Part shown: positions 1 through 12,539 of the stretch, piece after piece
Layout of the letters: each line of letters starts with the position of its first letter
How positions within the stretch are numbered: position 1 is the first letter of the stretch
DNA from: Mytilus edulis
Lineage: Eukaryota > Mollusca > Bivalvia > Mytilida > Mytilidae
Direction of reading: 5' to 3'
DNA length: 64,000 nt
Assembly: GCF_963676685.1 (NCBI RefSeq)
Contig: NC_092350.1
Location: 4,019,486-4,083,485 of the forward strand
Translations under genes and position numbers: made by a program
The notes under the pieces: model-generated
Told to the model about the DNA's origin: nothing
What the model saw: the letters and a program-made list of their open reading frames with translations, nothing else
Database searches by the model: none

Positions 1-2054
1 TAGCTCTTTAATACGCAGAGAAGGGCAACAGTAGTATACCATTAAATGACGAAAACAACACAAATTCTGAGCGGGAAATAAATCAAAACGGCATCATACA
101 TAAAAACAGATAGTACTAAGTTCCCTATTGGAGAAAAGTAAACTCATCGAAACCCCAATCACCACTCCAGGTCAACTATGATCATGAACCAGCTCAATCA
201 TTTGTTTTAAAAAATCAAAATGACATGTTGTAGATTTAATGCGTCACAAGCGCTTTTTTCGATTTATATTTATCCGGGACGCTGAAAGCCTGTAAACCTT
301 TTCACAAAAAATCTGAAGTGTAAAATTAATCTTACGAATAAAATAATTTGTTGAAATGTTAAGGAATATTTATGACTTACGATACATTTATACTTAAGAT
401 TGGGTGAAAATGGCTACTGGTATTTGAAACCCAAGGATTTATCAAAGTAGTTAAAATTTGTATGATTTAGTACCCGACGTTTCAATATTTCATTTTAAAT
501 AAATGATCTTACTTGGCAAGTAAGGGTCTGTTTCAACGGAATCGTGTAACATTCTGTTCATTAACCTGTTAAATAAATAAAACAAAAGATGTAAATTAAG
601 TTTCAGTCTAGTTACGGATAAGACATTGGTGTATAATATTGTGTATAAAATTATTATTCAGAAATATTCATCAGATTCATGGTATGAAAAAAAACATTAA
701 TTTCAACAAAGATGAGTATAAGTATCACACATAACAAACTATAATACCAAAGATAAATATTTGCTCAATCGATTTGCAACATTTATGACCATGTTTAGTA
801 GATCTTAAGCTTTAAATTCAGTAATGAACCAGATTAACTAAATTTACAAACTAATACTATACACAGTAAAGAAGGAATAATGTGATATAGAAATGTTACC
901 AATTATCACAATTGATATCATGTGGAAATGATATATGCGATTTGTGTTATGTCATGCATGACGACATTTCTTTTTTCATTCATGTGGTGTTCTTCCTTAT
1001 TTCTTTACCATTCTTTTGAAGAATCTTAAATAACTCTGAAAAGGTGACACAATCTTTATGTCCGTAACACATTAACAATAGAGGGTGGTGACAAGTTCAG
1101 GTATCGAATATTAGGTATCAAATATCAGGAAGTTGACAGTCAAATATTTGCATAGGTAAACTTTCAATATCAGATTTTGTAATTGTACCTTTCACTTTTC
1201 AATGTAAATCTTTAATTACTAAAAATATCATAAACCTGTTTGTAAAGAAATTAAAAACTTGATAAAGAGAAAAGTTTAATCAGAAACTGTAGTTAACAAC
1301 TCCGATGACGTTGTTAGTTCCTTTCAGTTTTTTTTTATTTTTAAATATTTCCTTAGTATCTTAAGTCTCATGTTTCTATTCAATCATCACAATTTTCTTT
1401 CTGTTGAAAGCTTCTACTTATTTATAAACGATTTACAAATAAACAAAAAGCAAAAAGGAAATTGTTTTGTATAACTTTTATAAAGAAAAAGGGTTTCGAT
1501 AAGAAAGTTTGGGTCTCACATTATACATTGTAACTGTTTTTCGTGTCTGCGACTTTTGTTAGAAAAAATCCTTTGTATCCGTTTTTACTTATAAATGGAC
1601 TTTTTTTTCATAACATTCATTCTATGGTTTAATTTCATAAAATTTTAACAACTTTCTGAAACTATCCTGGATGTGTACCAGAAGCTAGTTTGTCAACATC
1701 ACAAAGTATCCAGAAGTAAATTTTATAAAATAAAAATCCTGTTTATCACTTTTTGTCGAGCAGGTGACTTTTGTCGAAAAAACGAGACATAGTTACCTTA
1801 CATTTCGTTGTCGACAACGGCGGCCACAAATATCACTTTTTGAAATTTTAATTTTTTTTTCCAAATTATCCTGGATTTGCACCAACCTTGGACAAAACAT
1901 TATTCATGATCATAAGATAGTATCTATAATTAATTATTGTAAAGAAAGATTCTGTTTATTCATTTTACCCCTTAAAAATGAAGGTAGTTTTTCTAACAGT
2001 TAACATAACATTCACCCTATGCTTAAAATTTAAAAAAATGTTGATAAATTTCTT
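1..2054. other. AT-rich noncoding stretch
   Basis: I see no gene here. Open frames are short, low in complexity and lack recognisable domains. The 79-codon frame near 1764-2003 looks like chance. No tandem array was noticed. Confidence 0.6.
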
Positions 2055-2110
2055 TAAAAGAGGGACGAAAGATACCAAAAGGACATCAAACTCATAAATC
2101 TAAAACAACT
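2055..2110 (+). repeat. Dispersed repeat family C, fragment
   Basis: It carries the core GAAAGATACCAAA(A/G)GGACA followed by 'aaactcataaatctaaaaca'. The same core recurs near 21860, 30270 and, more divergent, 48455. I recognise it as a common mussel dispersed repeat; the family's origin is unknown to me. Confidence 0.6.
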
Positions 2111-2234
2111 ATCTTGGATTTGCAAAACACTTTGACATCAGCTTGTTTATGTTCTTACATTTATTTGTATTGTTGTCCTGTCATGTAATATTGTCATTTT
2201 AGTGTTATCTTTAACATTGCAATAACAGCGAGAA

Positions 2235-2515
2235 GTCTGGCTAGCTACAAAACCGGGCTCAACCCACCTTTGTTTTCTTGAAATACCATGTACCAAGTCA
2301 GAAAAATGGCAATTGTTATCTTACAGTTCTTTTCTGTGTGTGTTGCATTGTCGTTTGGTGTTTTGGTCCAGTTAAGTGTTTTTGTTGATTTGTTGTTTTC
2401 CCCTGATATTTGATGTATTTCCCTCATTTTTAGTTTGTAATCAGGATTTGTTTTCTCTCTATCATTTATGACTTTCGAACAGCGGTATACTACTGTTGGG
2501 TTTATGCTTATAAGA
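2235..2515 (+). repeat. Dispersed repeat family B
   Basis: It runs from an 'aaaaccgggctcaaccca' start through 'gtaccaagtcag' to 'aacagcggtatactactgtt'. A close copy in the same orientation lies at 36895-37140, and a related copy at 50136-50568 interrupts a PLE. Open frames inside it are chance. Confidence 0.65.
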
Positions 2516-3044
2516 TAGTATCCAGAAATTGTTTTTCACTTATAAAGACATAGTTTTCGAGATTTCTTGAAACTTTTTATTGATTAACATTTGTAAAAAC
2601 AACTCTTAATCGTTGTCATATTGTATAGCGCTTAATTTGAATTTGCCATACTCATGTCTGATTTTTTTCTCTCTCTTATGTGACCTTCATAATAGGATAA
2701 AAAGTAAAATCACATGTATCACTGTTTTTGTACTGACATGCGAAACACAACAGTTGCCACATGCACCCAAACCACATATCCTTAATACCTGAGAGTCATA
2801 TATATATATACAATAATGACTTTTTTGGTCTTGATTTCTTGATACATTATTAGCAAAAATATCAAGCGAGCCAACAAGGGATTCCGAGCTGATGAAATGA
2901 TTTAGTTAGACTCTTCTTTTACGTCTAATACATGTCATAATGGTTGTTTTTTTGGTGTTAGAATAGAGACGAGTGTATTTCATTGATAAATTGAGGCGGA
3001 TAGACAAGATTGTTTTACAGTTGTCATTTCTGGGATTGTTTATA

Positions 3045-3165
3045 GCTGACAATGCAGCATAGTCTTTGTTTATTGTTGAAGACCGTACAGTGATCTGAAG
3101 TTGTTAATTTCTGTGTCATTTGGTCTCCTGTGAAAGTTGCCTCATTGACAGTCATACCGCAAATC
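3045..3165 (-). repeat. Dispersed repeat family A, reverse copy
   Basis: Read on the minus strand it gives the family A signature (caatgag-caact...gagaccaaatgacacagaaatt), which recurs near 11030, 32010, 58600, 59200 and 63460. It is a short non-autonomous repeat with no coding capacity. Confidence 0.6.
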
Positions 3166-3789
3166 CTTTTTTTTTCTATAAGATCGCATTTACGAGTATC
3201 AAACCCTGTTCACATTTTTAAAAAAAGTAAGTAATATCAATGGGAAAATGTACAAATTGCCGATAAAAAGAACTGTTGAAACAAAAAATACTAAAGGAAA
3301 ACTATTCGAGCTTTCATGAAAATAGGCATCACTTTCTCAAACAAAATACTGGACGTGTAATCATAACTGAACAACTACTTAAACTGCATCTATGTATGCA
3401 ATGAAAATTAAGTTTTAAACTTGACAAGCGCATTCTTCAAGAACTCAGAATATGCAGTATTAAACTGATCATGAGCCGCACAACATGAGGAGAAGTACAT
3501 GAATACCAGAATACAGGTGATTATCGCTGGTTCTGAGGTCTGATTCATGTTCCTCAGTTTAACGTTCTCTATGTTATGATCTGTGTATGGTTATTTTCAG
3601 TTTGTTTCCGATTTACGAGTTCAAATTATCTACGGTTTTTTTCGCCTTATTTAGAGAATAGGGGAACCATGTAAACGAGTTAAAATAAGGAAGTTCTATA
3701 ACTTGAACTTTAAATTTAGGCGAATGAATAGCTGAACCTTAATGAATATTGATTTAACTACATTCATTTATTGAACTGTATTTGTTGGA

Positions 3790-3796
3790 TATAAAA
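3790..3796 (+). promoter_or_regulatory. Possible TATA box of the first TLR copy
   Basis: TATAAAA lies 77 bp upstream of the receptor's ATG at 3867, a plausible distance for a short 5' leader. This is motif matching only, in AT-rich DNA. Confidence 0.3.
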
Positions 3797-3866
3797 TGCG
3801 AGTTGTAACAACGATAATAATAATTAACAAGAACAGTTTAACTGTCTCTGATATTAAGAGAAAAAT

Positions 3867-6364
3867 ATGACGAGATTCATAGTTTATTCAGTAATGTGTA
3901 TTTTTATTCAGTGTGCTGAATTACCAAGAGTATTTCAATGCGATATACAATACGATTTTATTAAGAAAGTCACGATAGCTTATTGTAATAACAGTGGACT
4001 GACGACTATACCTCAAAATATACCGAGTCATATCAACGTATTAGATCTGAGTTCAAATGATTTAAGTAAAATTGACACAAATGCTTTTGGGAATTTTTCA
4101 GATCTTCAAGTACTCAACTTGACAAATAATAAACTGAATTCTTTATCAAACAAAACTTTTCAAGGATTAGGCAAACTTTCTGTGCTGAACATGTCTCACA
4201 ATATGCTTGATTTATCTCAGGATTATTCAGCAGAGTTATTTCTTCCAATTCAAAATTTAACGGCATTGGATATAAGTTATAATATGAATCAACCAGATAA
4301 TGGTACAGGTTATAATTATCCCGATCATGCAATTAGTGTTCTGAGAGAGTTGTCTTTCCTAGCAATTGACATGATGCCCTTGTCTCAATTCGGAAGTGGA
4401 TTCAGTCGATTAAATAATCTGAAAGAATTACATTTTCAATCTTGTTATCTAAAACGTCTAGAGAATAAAACGTTCCAGAGATTTTCCTCCTCTGTAGAAG
4501 TTCTTACTCTCAGAAATTGTTTGTTATACTTTGTGACTACTGAAATTGATGCTTTGCTTCCGTTTCCAAATCTTCGTGTTATAGATTTTTTTGGAACATT
4601 TATGCATTTGAAGCCAGCATTGCAACTTTTGAACCCATACCGTTACGCAAACATAACGACAATAAATTTTGGTCGTGTAAGTTACCCAATGAGAGATTTC
4701 ATTGACCTCCCTTTCTCTTTAACAATTACATCCGATATAATCAAGCATCTGAAAACAATATGCGTAGAAAATCTAGATTTATCAGAGAATGGAATAGTTG
4801 ATTACGAACTTGGATCTTTGTTCTCTTTTGATCACCCAAAATGTTTACGTCATCTTTCATTCAAAGGAAACAGGTTTGTTCTTTATAACTTGGAAAAGCG
4901 TGATGAGATTAATTTGTTTTTCAAAAAAGCTATACGATTGAAATATTTAGATTATTCATTTAACGCTGTTAATTATAATATGAAGAAGAAATCAGTAACT
5001 CCAAACATGAGTTTATTAAGTGCTGATGCAAGTTACGTGTTTTTACCAACATCACTGGAAAAATTAGACATTAGTTATACAGTGATAAACACCGTACCTG
5101 CAGTATGGTTGATAGTTCCTGAAAATAACAACCTTATATTTCTAGATATATCTTATTCAAATACAACATTGTTCATATCTATTCCTAATATTCAACTGAC
5201 AACTTATATTTCTGCCGGAACGAGGTACGATTTTGCTTGGCATGAATTAAAAAAATTTCAAAATAGCAGTTTGAAAAATATTGTTCTGAAAAACGCGCAC
5301 ATAAATAATGGGATAAGAAAGTACGGTGATCGGTTTTTCAAAGATCTCGCATCTGTGGTGTCATTAGATATATCTCAAAATGACATTTGGTATTTAACAG
5401 ATGAGCTGTTAAAGCCAATGACGAATTTGACATAGCTGTACTTAAGCCAAAACCTTCTTCCCTCTGTTCCGATACAATTAATTGGTCATTCTTATATAAA
5501 CATACTTGATGTTAGACACATCTACTCACACGTGTAAGTTCTGATATTATACATTGGGCAGATCGGATGCAAGAACTTCATGGAATGACATTACATCTCG
5601 TTGGTAATGCATTTGAATGCAACTGTGAAACTATTGACTTCATAAGGTGGATTGAAACAACCAAGGTGAATCTTGACAGCCGATCATATATATGTAAGTT
5701 ATCTAATGGAACAGTTATTGATACACTTATTGCGTACAATTCTTTATATGACTTGTTTGCGGACTGTAAGAGTACAATGTGGTTAACTTTGGCGTCATCA
5801 CTATTATCTACATTTGTCACGGTATCTCTGCTGCTTGTGGTATATGGTAAGAGATGGCACATTTTATTCTCTATCTATGAAATAATTCGCCGTACAGTGG
5901 AACGTGAAGTCAGGAAGAGTTAACAATATGATGTTTATGTGTCATATGAAGGAGAGGTTGTTGTTTGGATTAAAGATGTGTTAATACCAAACCTTGTGGA
6001 TGAGTGGGGACTGACAATGTGCATAAAAGATCGAGATTTCTTAAGTGGCACGAGTCTAGCAGATACCGAGGCAGAGAGTATTGAAAGCAGCAGGTCCATT
6101 ATATTTCTCATCACGCCTGAATTTAAGTTATCCCATGATTGCTTATTTGAACTCGACAGAGCAAAATATGAGAAGATAACAAAAAATCTTCAGCGAATTA
6201 TTCTCATCACAAAAGATATAACAATAACTGATATTCCAGTTCAGTTTTCCTACATTTGGAGTTATGCTTATCTTATTCAATGGCCTAATGATCCTAGAGA
6301 TTTGGATGATATATGGCGGCAGTTAGAGATTCTGCTCACAGATGGATTTGTTTCTAACCAATAA
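3867..6364 (+). pseudogene. Toll-like receptor pseudogene, copy 1 (LRR-TM-TIR)
   Basis: This single-exon gene would encode a membrane pattern-recognition receptor that signals through a cytoplasmic TIR domain. In order it shows a hydrophobic signal peptide, an LRRNT-like Cys region (FQCDIQYD...), many leucine-rich repeats, one C-terminal cysteine cap (FECNCETIDFIRW), a transmembrane helix (WLTLASSLLSTFVTVSLLL) and a TIR domain starting YDVYVSYEGE. The single cysteine cap fits the single-cysteine-cluster TLR type. Three lesions break it: TAG at 5433-5435, a 1-bp deletion between about 5512 and 5532 inferred by alignment to the copy at 33884, and TAA at 5921-5923 just before the TIR. The repaired order matches the second copy throughout, so homology is secure. 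Sequencing error cannot fully be excluded, but three independent lesions favour a pseudogene. Confidence 0.93.
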
Positions 6365-6400
6365 ACAACTATATAAAAATTATAAATGCAGTGCTCATGG

Positions 6401-6406
6401 AATAAA
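6401..6406 (+). promoter_or_regulatory. Possible polyadenylation signal
   Basis: AATAAA lies 37 bp after the TLR copy 1 stop codon. It matches the canonical signal, but such hexamers are common in AT-rich DNA. Confidence 0.35.
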
Positions 6407-6410
6407 TTTG

Positions 6411-7339
6411 AATAGACAACTTTCGATTCGATGCATTTCCATCAAAAACTTTAGTTTTAGTGAACGTCACGTGTGCGTTTAGGGGCATCGTCACTTCCGT
6501 TCCAATGTTGAGCGAGTGTTTGGAAAACTATAAAGCTATATTGCATGAACTATTCGGCAAATTAAATTCTCATAATTGACAATCCACTCAGCACCGCTGT
6601 CATTAGGGAATTGTAATTGAGTACCTACTGAACAAACTTTATTTGTTATCTTGCACAATGGCGATCACTAAGACGCTTGGTGAACGTTAATAGTGCAGGG
6701 ATACAGTCGATACCCTCTATCCGGTAAATGACGTCACAAAGGCGCGCATAATTGACGAGTCTTTTTCGGTGACGGATGAACTCGAAAGTGGTCTATTGCA
6801 TTACAATGGTTTTCTTCGTTTTTTTGTTGGGTTTCATGTTGCTCAGTCTCTAGTTTTCCATGTTGTGTTTTGTGTACCCCTGTTTGTCTGCTTGTATTTT
6901 TTTCCTTGCGTTTTTACCTTTATTGTGACTTGTTATTAAGTTACTTACACTTCTCTTTTGCTGTGCAGTAAACAATCGTCGATTTGATTATAAAATTTAG
7001 GGTGTTTGCTTTGTAATTTCATGTATAATGTATTTTATTTGACTTAGAAAAAATACATTAGGGCAACATTCGTCGTTTTGAATATTTGATTTTTTTCAAT
7101 TTCTGATAGAAGGGTTAAAAGTGCTCAAAGAATTCGATATTTTAGTCCGGTCAAAATTCGTCAAAGTTAACATAGTGTTTTAACTAGAAATTCAACTTTG
7201 CTTCGTTATCATGCTTATGGCATACCAAATAGAACATACATGTACGTAATATGTGTCGTTTAGGTATATGGTGAGGTAACAAGGAAATTATCAATAACTA
7301 CTTTCTCTATTGTACCACTATGTAATATGATAAAGAAAA
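6411..7339. other. Noncoding stretch
   Basis: No gene is visible. Around 6800-6900 the words 'gtttcatgttgctcagtctctag' and following resemble another dispersed mussel repeat. A TGACGTCA palindrome at about 6729-6736 matches a CRE element but has no gene close by. Confidence 0.5.
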
Positions 7340-7434
7340 CACTTTTGTTTGGGGGCTTTGCCTAAAAGTACAACATATTTGTCATTGGGGATGAACAGGT
7401 GTTTAGCAGTATTTGGGTCTTTGTAGATAGAAGT
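7340..7434 (-). mobile_element. Penelope-like element coding scrap
   Basis: The plus-strand text 'gtcattggggatgaacagg' and its surroundings align without gaps to 49930-50030 inside the PLE at 49180-51300. On the minus strand it encodes the same region (TSIYKDPN...KYVV). It is too short to be functional. Its left part is the seed of the adjoining minisatellite. Confidence 0.6.
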
Positions 7435-7680
7435 GGTATTACTATTTGGGTCTTTGTAGATAGAAGTATCATTACTATTTGGGTCTTTGTAGATAGAAGT
7501 AGCATTATTATGTGGGTTTTTATAGATAGAAGTATCATTAATACTTGGGTCTCTGTGGATAAAAGTAGCATTACTCTTTGGGTATTTGTAGATAGAAGTA
7601 GCATTACTATTTGGGTCTTTATTGATAGAAGTAGCATTACTATTTTGGTATGTGTAGATAGAAGTAGCATTACTATTTTA
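7405..7680. repeat. 33-bp minisatellite, about 8 copies
   Basis: The unit is about 33 bp, containing 'tttgtagatagaagta' and 'tatttgggtc', with point variation between copies. Because 33 is a multiple of 3 and the unit lacks stops in several frames, both strands show open frames of about 100 codons; these are artefacts. The unit matches a PLE codon block (minus strand TSIYKDPNS). Confidence 0.9.
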
Positions 7681-7769
7681 AGATCTAAGTAGCTGTCAAT
7701 TGAAATATACTATTCACACAATATTTTCTTCAATCGAATATATAGACTGTAAAAAAAATCTCTGAATAT

Positions 7770-7880
7770 TGTATGCTTGACATGTTAAACGCCTGGCACG
7801 CGTTTCATCTACAAATTAATCATAAGTGACGATCAAATCAAAAACGTTTCAAAGCCAAATAAAGTGTCTTGTAGCAATAA
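7770..7880 (+). repeat. Dispersed repeat family D, divergent copy
   Basis: It contains 'cctggcacgcgtttcatctac' and 'aagtgacgatcaaatc...caaataaag', the signature that recurs cleanly at 47030-47120 and inverted at 58990-59075. Confidence 0.6.
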
Positions 7881-10800
7881 AACAGTAACACACCATTTGA
7901 ATATAAATCTGTTCGTTTTGATCTTCTTTTTATGTAATTTCACAAGTTTGCAAATACTAGAAGATGGATAGTGAATCATTCAATTATAACAGACATTTTA
8001 TGGTATTGTTGTTATCTGTTTTAAATCGATGTCTCATTGTAAATATTTATCACATCTCCTGTAAGTTATTAATTGATAAAATGGTTTACAGGAAAAAAAA
8101 TATACAATAATACAATAAACACAATAATAAATACACAATACAACTCAAAAGTAATGAAAAGACTTGAGAGAAAAAAAGCCAGTTATACAAATTCGATGAG
8201 ATGGATTGTGTAAACAAACTTCCTAGTCAAACCCAGTAATAATACGCAAACGTAACAATGTTGCTGGTATTTTGTCAAATACGTACTATCGAACTACCTG
8301 TTGGAGAAAAGATGATCATTTAAAATATAACCCTGACTGAGCAATTTCATAGAAGATAATGTGCTTACATTTGACGTATAGTCATTTACATTCACACATA
8401 AATGGGAAATCGTCGCACATCAACACATCGGTTCCGCTTTCAACCTAAAAACTATACAAAGATGTTAATGCCATGACAACACATTTCGTATTCACCATAG
8501 ATTATGGCTTCGAACATACACGAAGAGGTATTGATTTTGAAAAGAACACCCTCTGCAATACAATTAGTAATATATTGATTCAGAAAAATAATTATATTGA
8601 ATATCCATTAATTTGACAACCATAGATTTGATATGGTATTTCGGCTCTCGACAACATAGATGTAAATACAATTTGGAGTTATGGCGCTTTTTTCATTTTG
8701 TAATTTGTAGTTGCTTACAATATGCAACAAACTATTCAATTAAAGTTTTTTACAAAAGATAACAGTAGTTTCATTTGGAGGAAAAGACTACATGAAATGA
8801 GATTTTAGAACACAGAGAAAAAAATATATCTGTATTTTTGATTTTCTTTCACTAGTGTTTAGTTATTACTCTAGTCCTTTAAATTTTCCAGCTTTGAAAA
8901 TATACCCAAGCTCTCTCGTGTAATTATGAATACTATATTAATTATGTATGTGTTATAGCTTAAACGTAAATAATAGTTCAAAAGACAAAAGTCCCTAAGC
9001 AAATAGCTATATCAAAAGCTCAAACACATCAAACGAATGTTGAAAGGAGAAAAAGATGACAAGAGACACATATTCATGAATATAAGATAATAGCTTTTAG
9101 TAAGTTTATTTTCTACTGCCCTGTTAATAAAAATAGTAAATTGCTGAAATAGTGAAAATTTAGGTTATGGATGTAAAAAAAACCGAGATACTTGGAGGGT
9201 ATTCTTTGTGTGATGATCATGTTTTTCTTTTTAAAATCAAGCAAAGGTTCTGTATGCATACTATTTCGAAAATACTTGAACCATACAGTACCCATATAAA
9301 TGGCTTTAAAAAAAACTGCGACATTATCAATGGTTTGCTTTTTTTTTTATTAAAAACTGAAGGTGGTAAAATTTAAAAATTTAAAACTTTTTGAAATGCA
9401 TTGTATATATTGATAACGCAGGACACTACAATACTTTCCTTGTCCACTTTTGGATAATTACTTCCGTGTTATCTTACAAAACCAGCATTGTGATTTAGTC
9501 GTATTAATAGTTAACACATATCTTTGTTTTATTCAATCTTTAACAGTCCTATAACCATACTAATCTAATCGTAGTGCGCTTTTGTACTTTTCCTCTTTGA
9601 TAACAAATTATCAGACCAAACAACAGATAAACGAATTGTAATTATCTTTGTGACACAATTTAAACATGTATTTGATAATAAAAAAATAACTATAATAATT
9701 ATAGTTCTATTTATTTCTAGATATATGTATCTATTATTTATGACATTTACCCAATAGTTATGTACACAAACTTCGATTATTGAATTATAACTAACTGACT
9801 TGAATATTTAAACTTTTCGAGTTCAAATTAAATAGCTGCAGTGCTACAAACTTAAATTAGCAATCGATGTATTTTCAAGGGTAAACAACAGCATAGCAGT
9901 CAGCATTTTTATGTTGACATAGATTTGTGATTTGTCATATTTTTTAAATATTGAATTGTATGAAACACAAAGGATGTTGTAGCCTTACCCTTTTTTGTAC
10001 ATCTTTTTAGGAATCGGTCGGGTTTTGAAGGCTCTTTTATTTATTGACATCCCAACTGTATTGATCCAATTGTCATTGATAATTTTTATGTAGTCAAAAA
10101 GATAGCCTGTCCAATTCTATAATATGAATCAAATAATAAATTTGAAGACAAATTAAGGTAAGCAGTTTTTTATCGTTGGATTAGATACGTCAATTAAAAA
10201 TAATCAAATGAGGAATAACTTCAATTGAGACACTGGCCATCCGAGGTTCAGATGACACGGTTGAAATCTCAGCAAAAGGTCACCGTACAGCCTGAAAACA
10301 TTAACTAAACACATAACGTACAATCAGCTGTTATGTAAAAACATTCTAACTAGAAATTAACAAGCTTTTAACAAAAACAGCAGGAACAGAATGGATACAA
10401 CAAATTCTTAATCACATATTATGAAACAAGTAGATAAGATATACAATCAGGATCTCGACTGATAAACAGGTAATTGACATATTTACATATTTATATATTT
10501 GCAGCGTTATCGTTTCTTGAACTTTCACGGACTATCGCATCACCTTTGAGATCGATATATTTTTAGGTAATCCGTACTAATTAACTAAGTATTTTTTCTT
10601 AAATTAGATATATAACCTTCATAAACATTTTTATTCCTAATCACATAATTTCTATAGAACTCTAACTTACTGTTAATTATAAGATGAATTTTAACAAGTT
10701 ATAAGACCACGGTGTGATCAGCTGTTTTAGATTTTTATCTTTATCTTATTTTTGTTTCGCCACATAGATTTCATATTGATATTTTATCGTTGAGTTATTG

Positions 10801-11010
10801 TAACACCTGTTTAACAGTCTTTAATATTTATAATGGTTCATCTTTTAAATTTTGCCAGAATCAATGTATATCAATATTACCAGTATGTGTTTGAGCACCT
10901 GTTAAAAAATTACATTGCATGCATTATATTATGTCATATATAACATTCTACTACATTGATAAAAAAACAATACCCATCACTAGTTCCCTAATACCTGTGG
11001 CATTTATAAC
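7881..11010. other. Long AT-rich noncoding stretch
   Basis: No gene is supported. A fragment of family B in reverse orientation lies around 8990-9040 (aaaagctcaaacacatcaaacgaatg). The open frames near 9113-9376 overlap on opposite strands, are low in complexity and have no domain. Confidence 0.5.
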
Positions 11011-11014
11011 AAAA

Positions 11015-11200
11015 AGATGATGTGCCATGATTGCCAATGAGACAACTCTCCACAAGAGACCAAATGACACAGAAATTAAAAGCTACAGGTTCCATACGGC
11101 TCTCAACAATTAGCAAAGCCAAAACCGCATAGTCTGAAATCACAAATGTAACACCATTCAAACGAGAAAACTAACGGCCTTATTAATGTTCAAAACTTGA
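11015..11200 (+). repeat. Dispersed repeat family A
   Basis: A clear copy with 'gccaatgagacaactctcc', 'aagagaccaaatgacacaga' and 'aacaccattcaaacgagaaa'. It is the best-preserved plus-strand copy here and defines the family for comparison with 32010, 59185 and 63455. Confidence 0.7.
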
Positions 11201-11809
11201 ACGGAAAACGAATATATATAACACAGCAACAATAGTGCGTACTATAGTGACTTCCTAATTACGAATTTCAGTTGATCTTAATAATGCACTGAGGGTAAAA
11301 TATTTGAAAATTAAAATAACATTTTTTTTTTAAATCTAGCGCGTCCGAAACGCTTTCTAGTTTTGCTAAAACCCTGAAATCCATAATTTTTTATGCGTGC
11401 GTTTTGTAGGTGAAAACGAATGTGACCGTTTGTGTAAAATGTGTAGTGATAACTGTGTGGAAAACGAATTTCATTTCCTCATAGACTCTTACTTTTAAAA
11501 TCTGCGACTGCAACATTTCTCACAAATAGACAATTCATGTATACTATCAAACTAAGAACAGTTTCATATTTAGTATGTCAACATCCGAGAATAACTGCTA
11601 AATATCTATTGCAAGATTTCAGTAAGAGAAAAATCTTTTTATATACAATTTGTTTGATAAAATCTATTTATTTTTGTTCGTTGTACAATTGACATTTATG
11701 TTTAAAGTGACTTATAACCATAAATGGTCGGGTGTTATAATTATTGTTTTGAGATCCCACTGTATTACATAATATTTTGTGAAAAACACATGTCACTAAA
11801 ATAAATAAT

Positions 11810-11832
11810 TTACTTACTTACTTACTTACATA
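11810..11832. repeat. (CTTA)n microsatellite
   Basis: Four to five perfect CTTA units sit just before the PLE-derived block. Confidence 0.8.
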
Positions 11833-12147
11833 ACTGTTCAAAGAGAGAGGCACCACTACAATGTTCATATGATGAAGACATAATCTTTTAATCAATTTAA
11901 TTGAGATCTGGAGCTGGCATGTCAGTAACTGCTATCTAGTAGCCCTTCGTTTATTTATGTTATGCATCATTGTAATTTTGCTTAGTGTCTTTCGATACCT
12001 ATTCTGATATCTGACTGGGACTTCTTTTAAACTGAGTTTTACTGTGCGTTTAGCTATGTGTTTGTTTATTCTACATTGACTATTGACTATAGGTATATTA
12101 TAATATAATAGTGGGTTGAGATCTCACAAGACATGTTTAATATTGTT

Positions 12148-12408
12148 TGCACCTGTCCTAATTCAGGAATCTTGCGTTCAGTGATTTGCGTTTGTTTATG
12201 TATGTGGTTCATAAGTGTTCCTCATTTTTTATTTAGATAAGACCGTTGGTTTCCCCGTTCGAATGGTTCTACTCTAGTATTTGTTGGGGCCCTCTATAGC
12301 TTGCTGTTCAGTGTGAGCCCAGGCTACGTGTGGAAGACCGTGCCTTGACCTATTACTCAGATGGAGAGTTCTCTCATTGGTACTCATACGAAAATCTTCA
12401 TATATCTA
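12148..12408 (-). repeat. Dispersed repeat family A nested in the PLE tail
   Basis: It ends with 'agatggagagttctctcatt' and 'catatatctatt', the reverse of the family A start, like the copy at 58555-58672. In PLE copy B the sequence 'acatgttt...' runs directly into 'aaccccgccgca', so this block is an insertion. TTAA is present at both edges and could be a target duplication. Confidence 0.6.
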
Positions 12409-12539
12409 TTAACCCCGCCGCATGTTTGCGACTGTCCCAAGTCAGCAGCCTCTTGCCTTTTTTTGTCTTGTATGTTTATTATTTTTTTTTCATTTATATG
12501 TTTAGGAGTCAATTTTACTGAACTAGTACACAATTGTAT

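Noticed and set aside
6725-6740. CRE-like TGACGTCA as a regulatory site
   Set aside because: It is an isolated palindrome without a nearby gene start.
7362-7692. Open frames of about 100 codons on both strands
   Set aside because: They are produced by a 33-bp tandem repeat that keeps frame in either direction.
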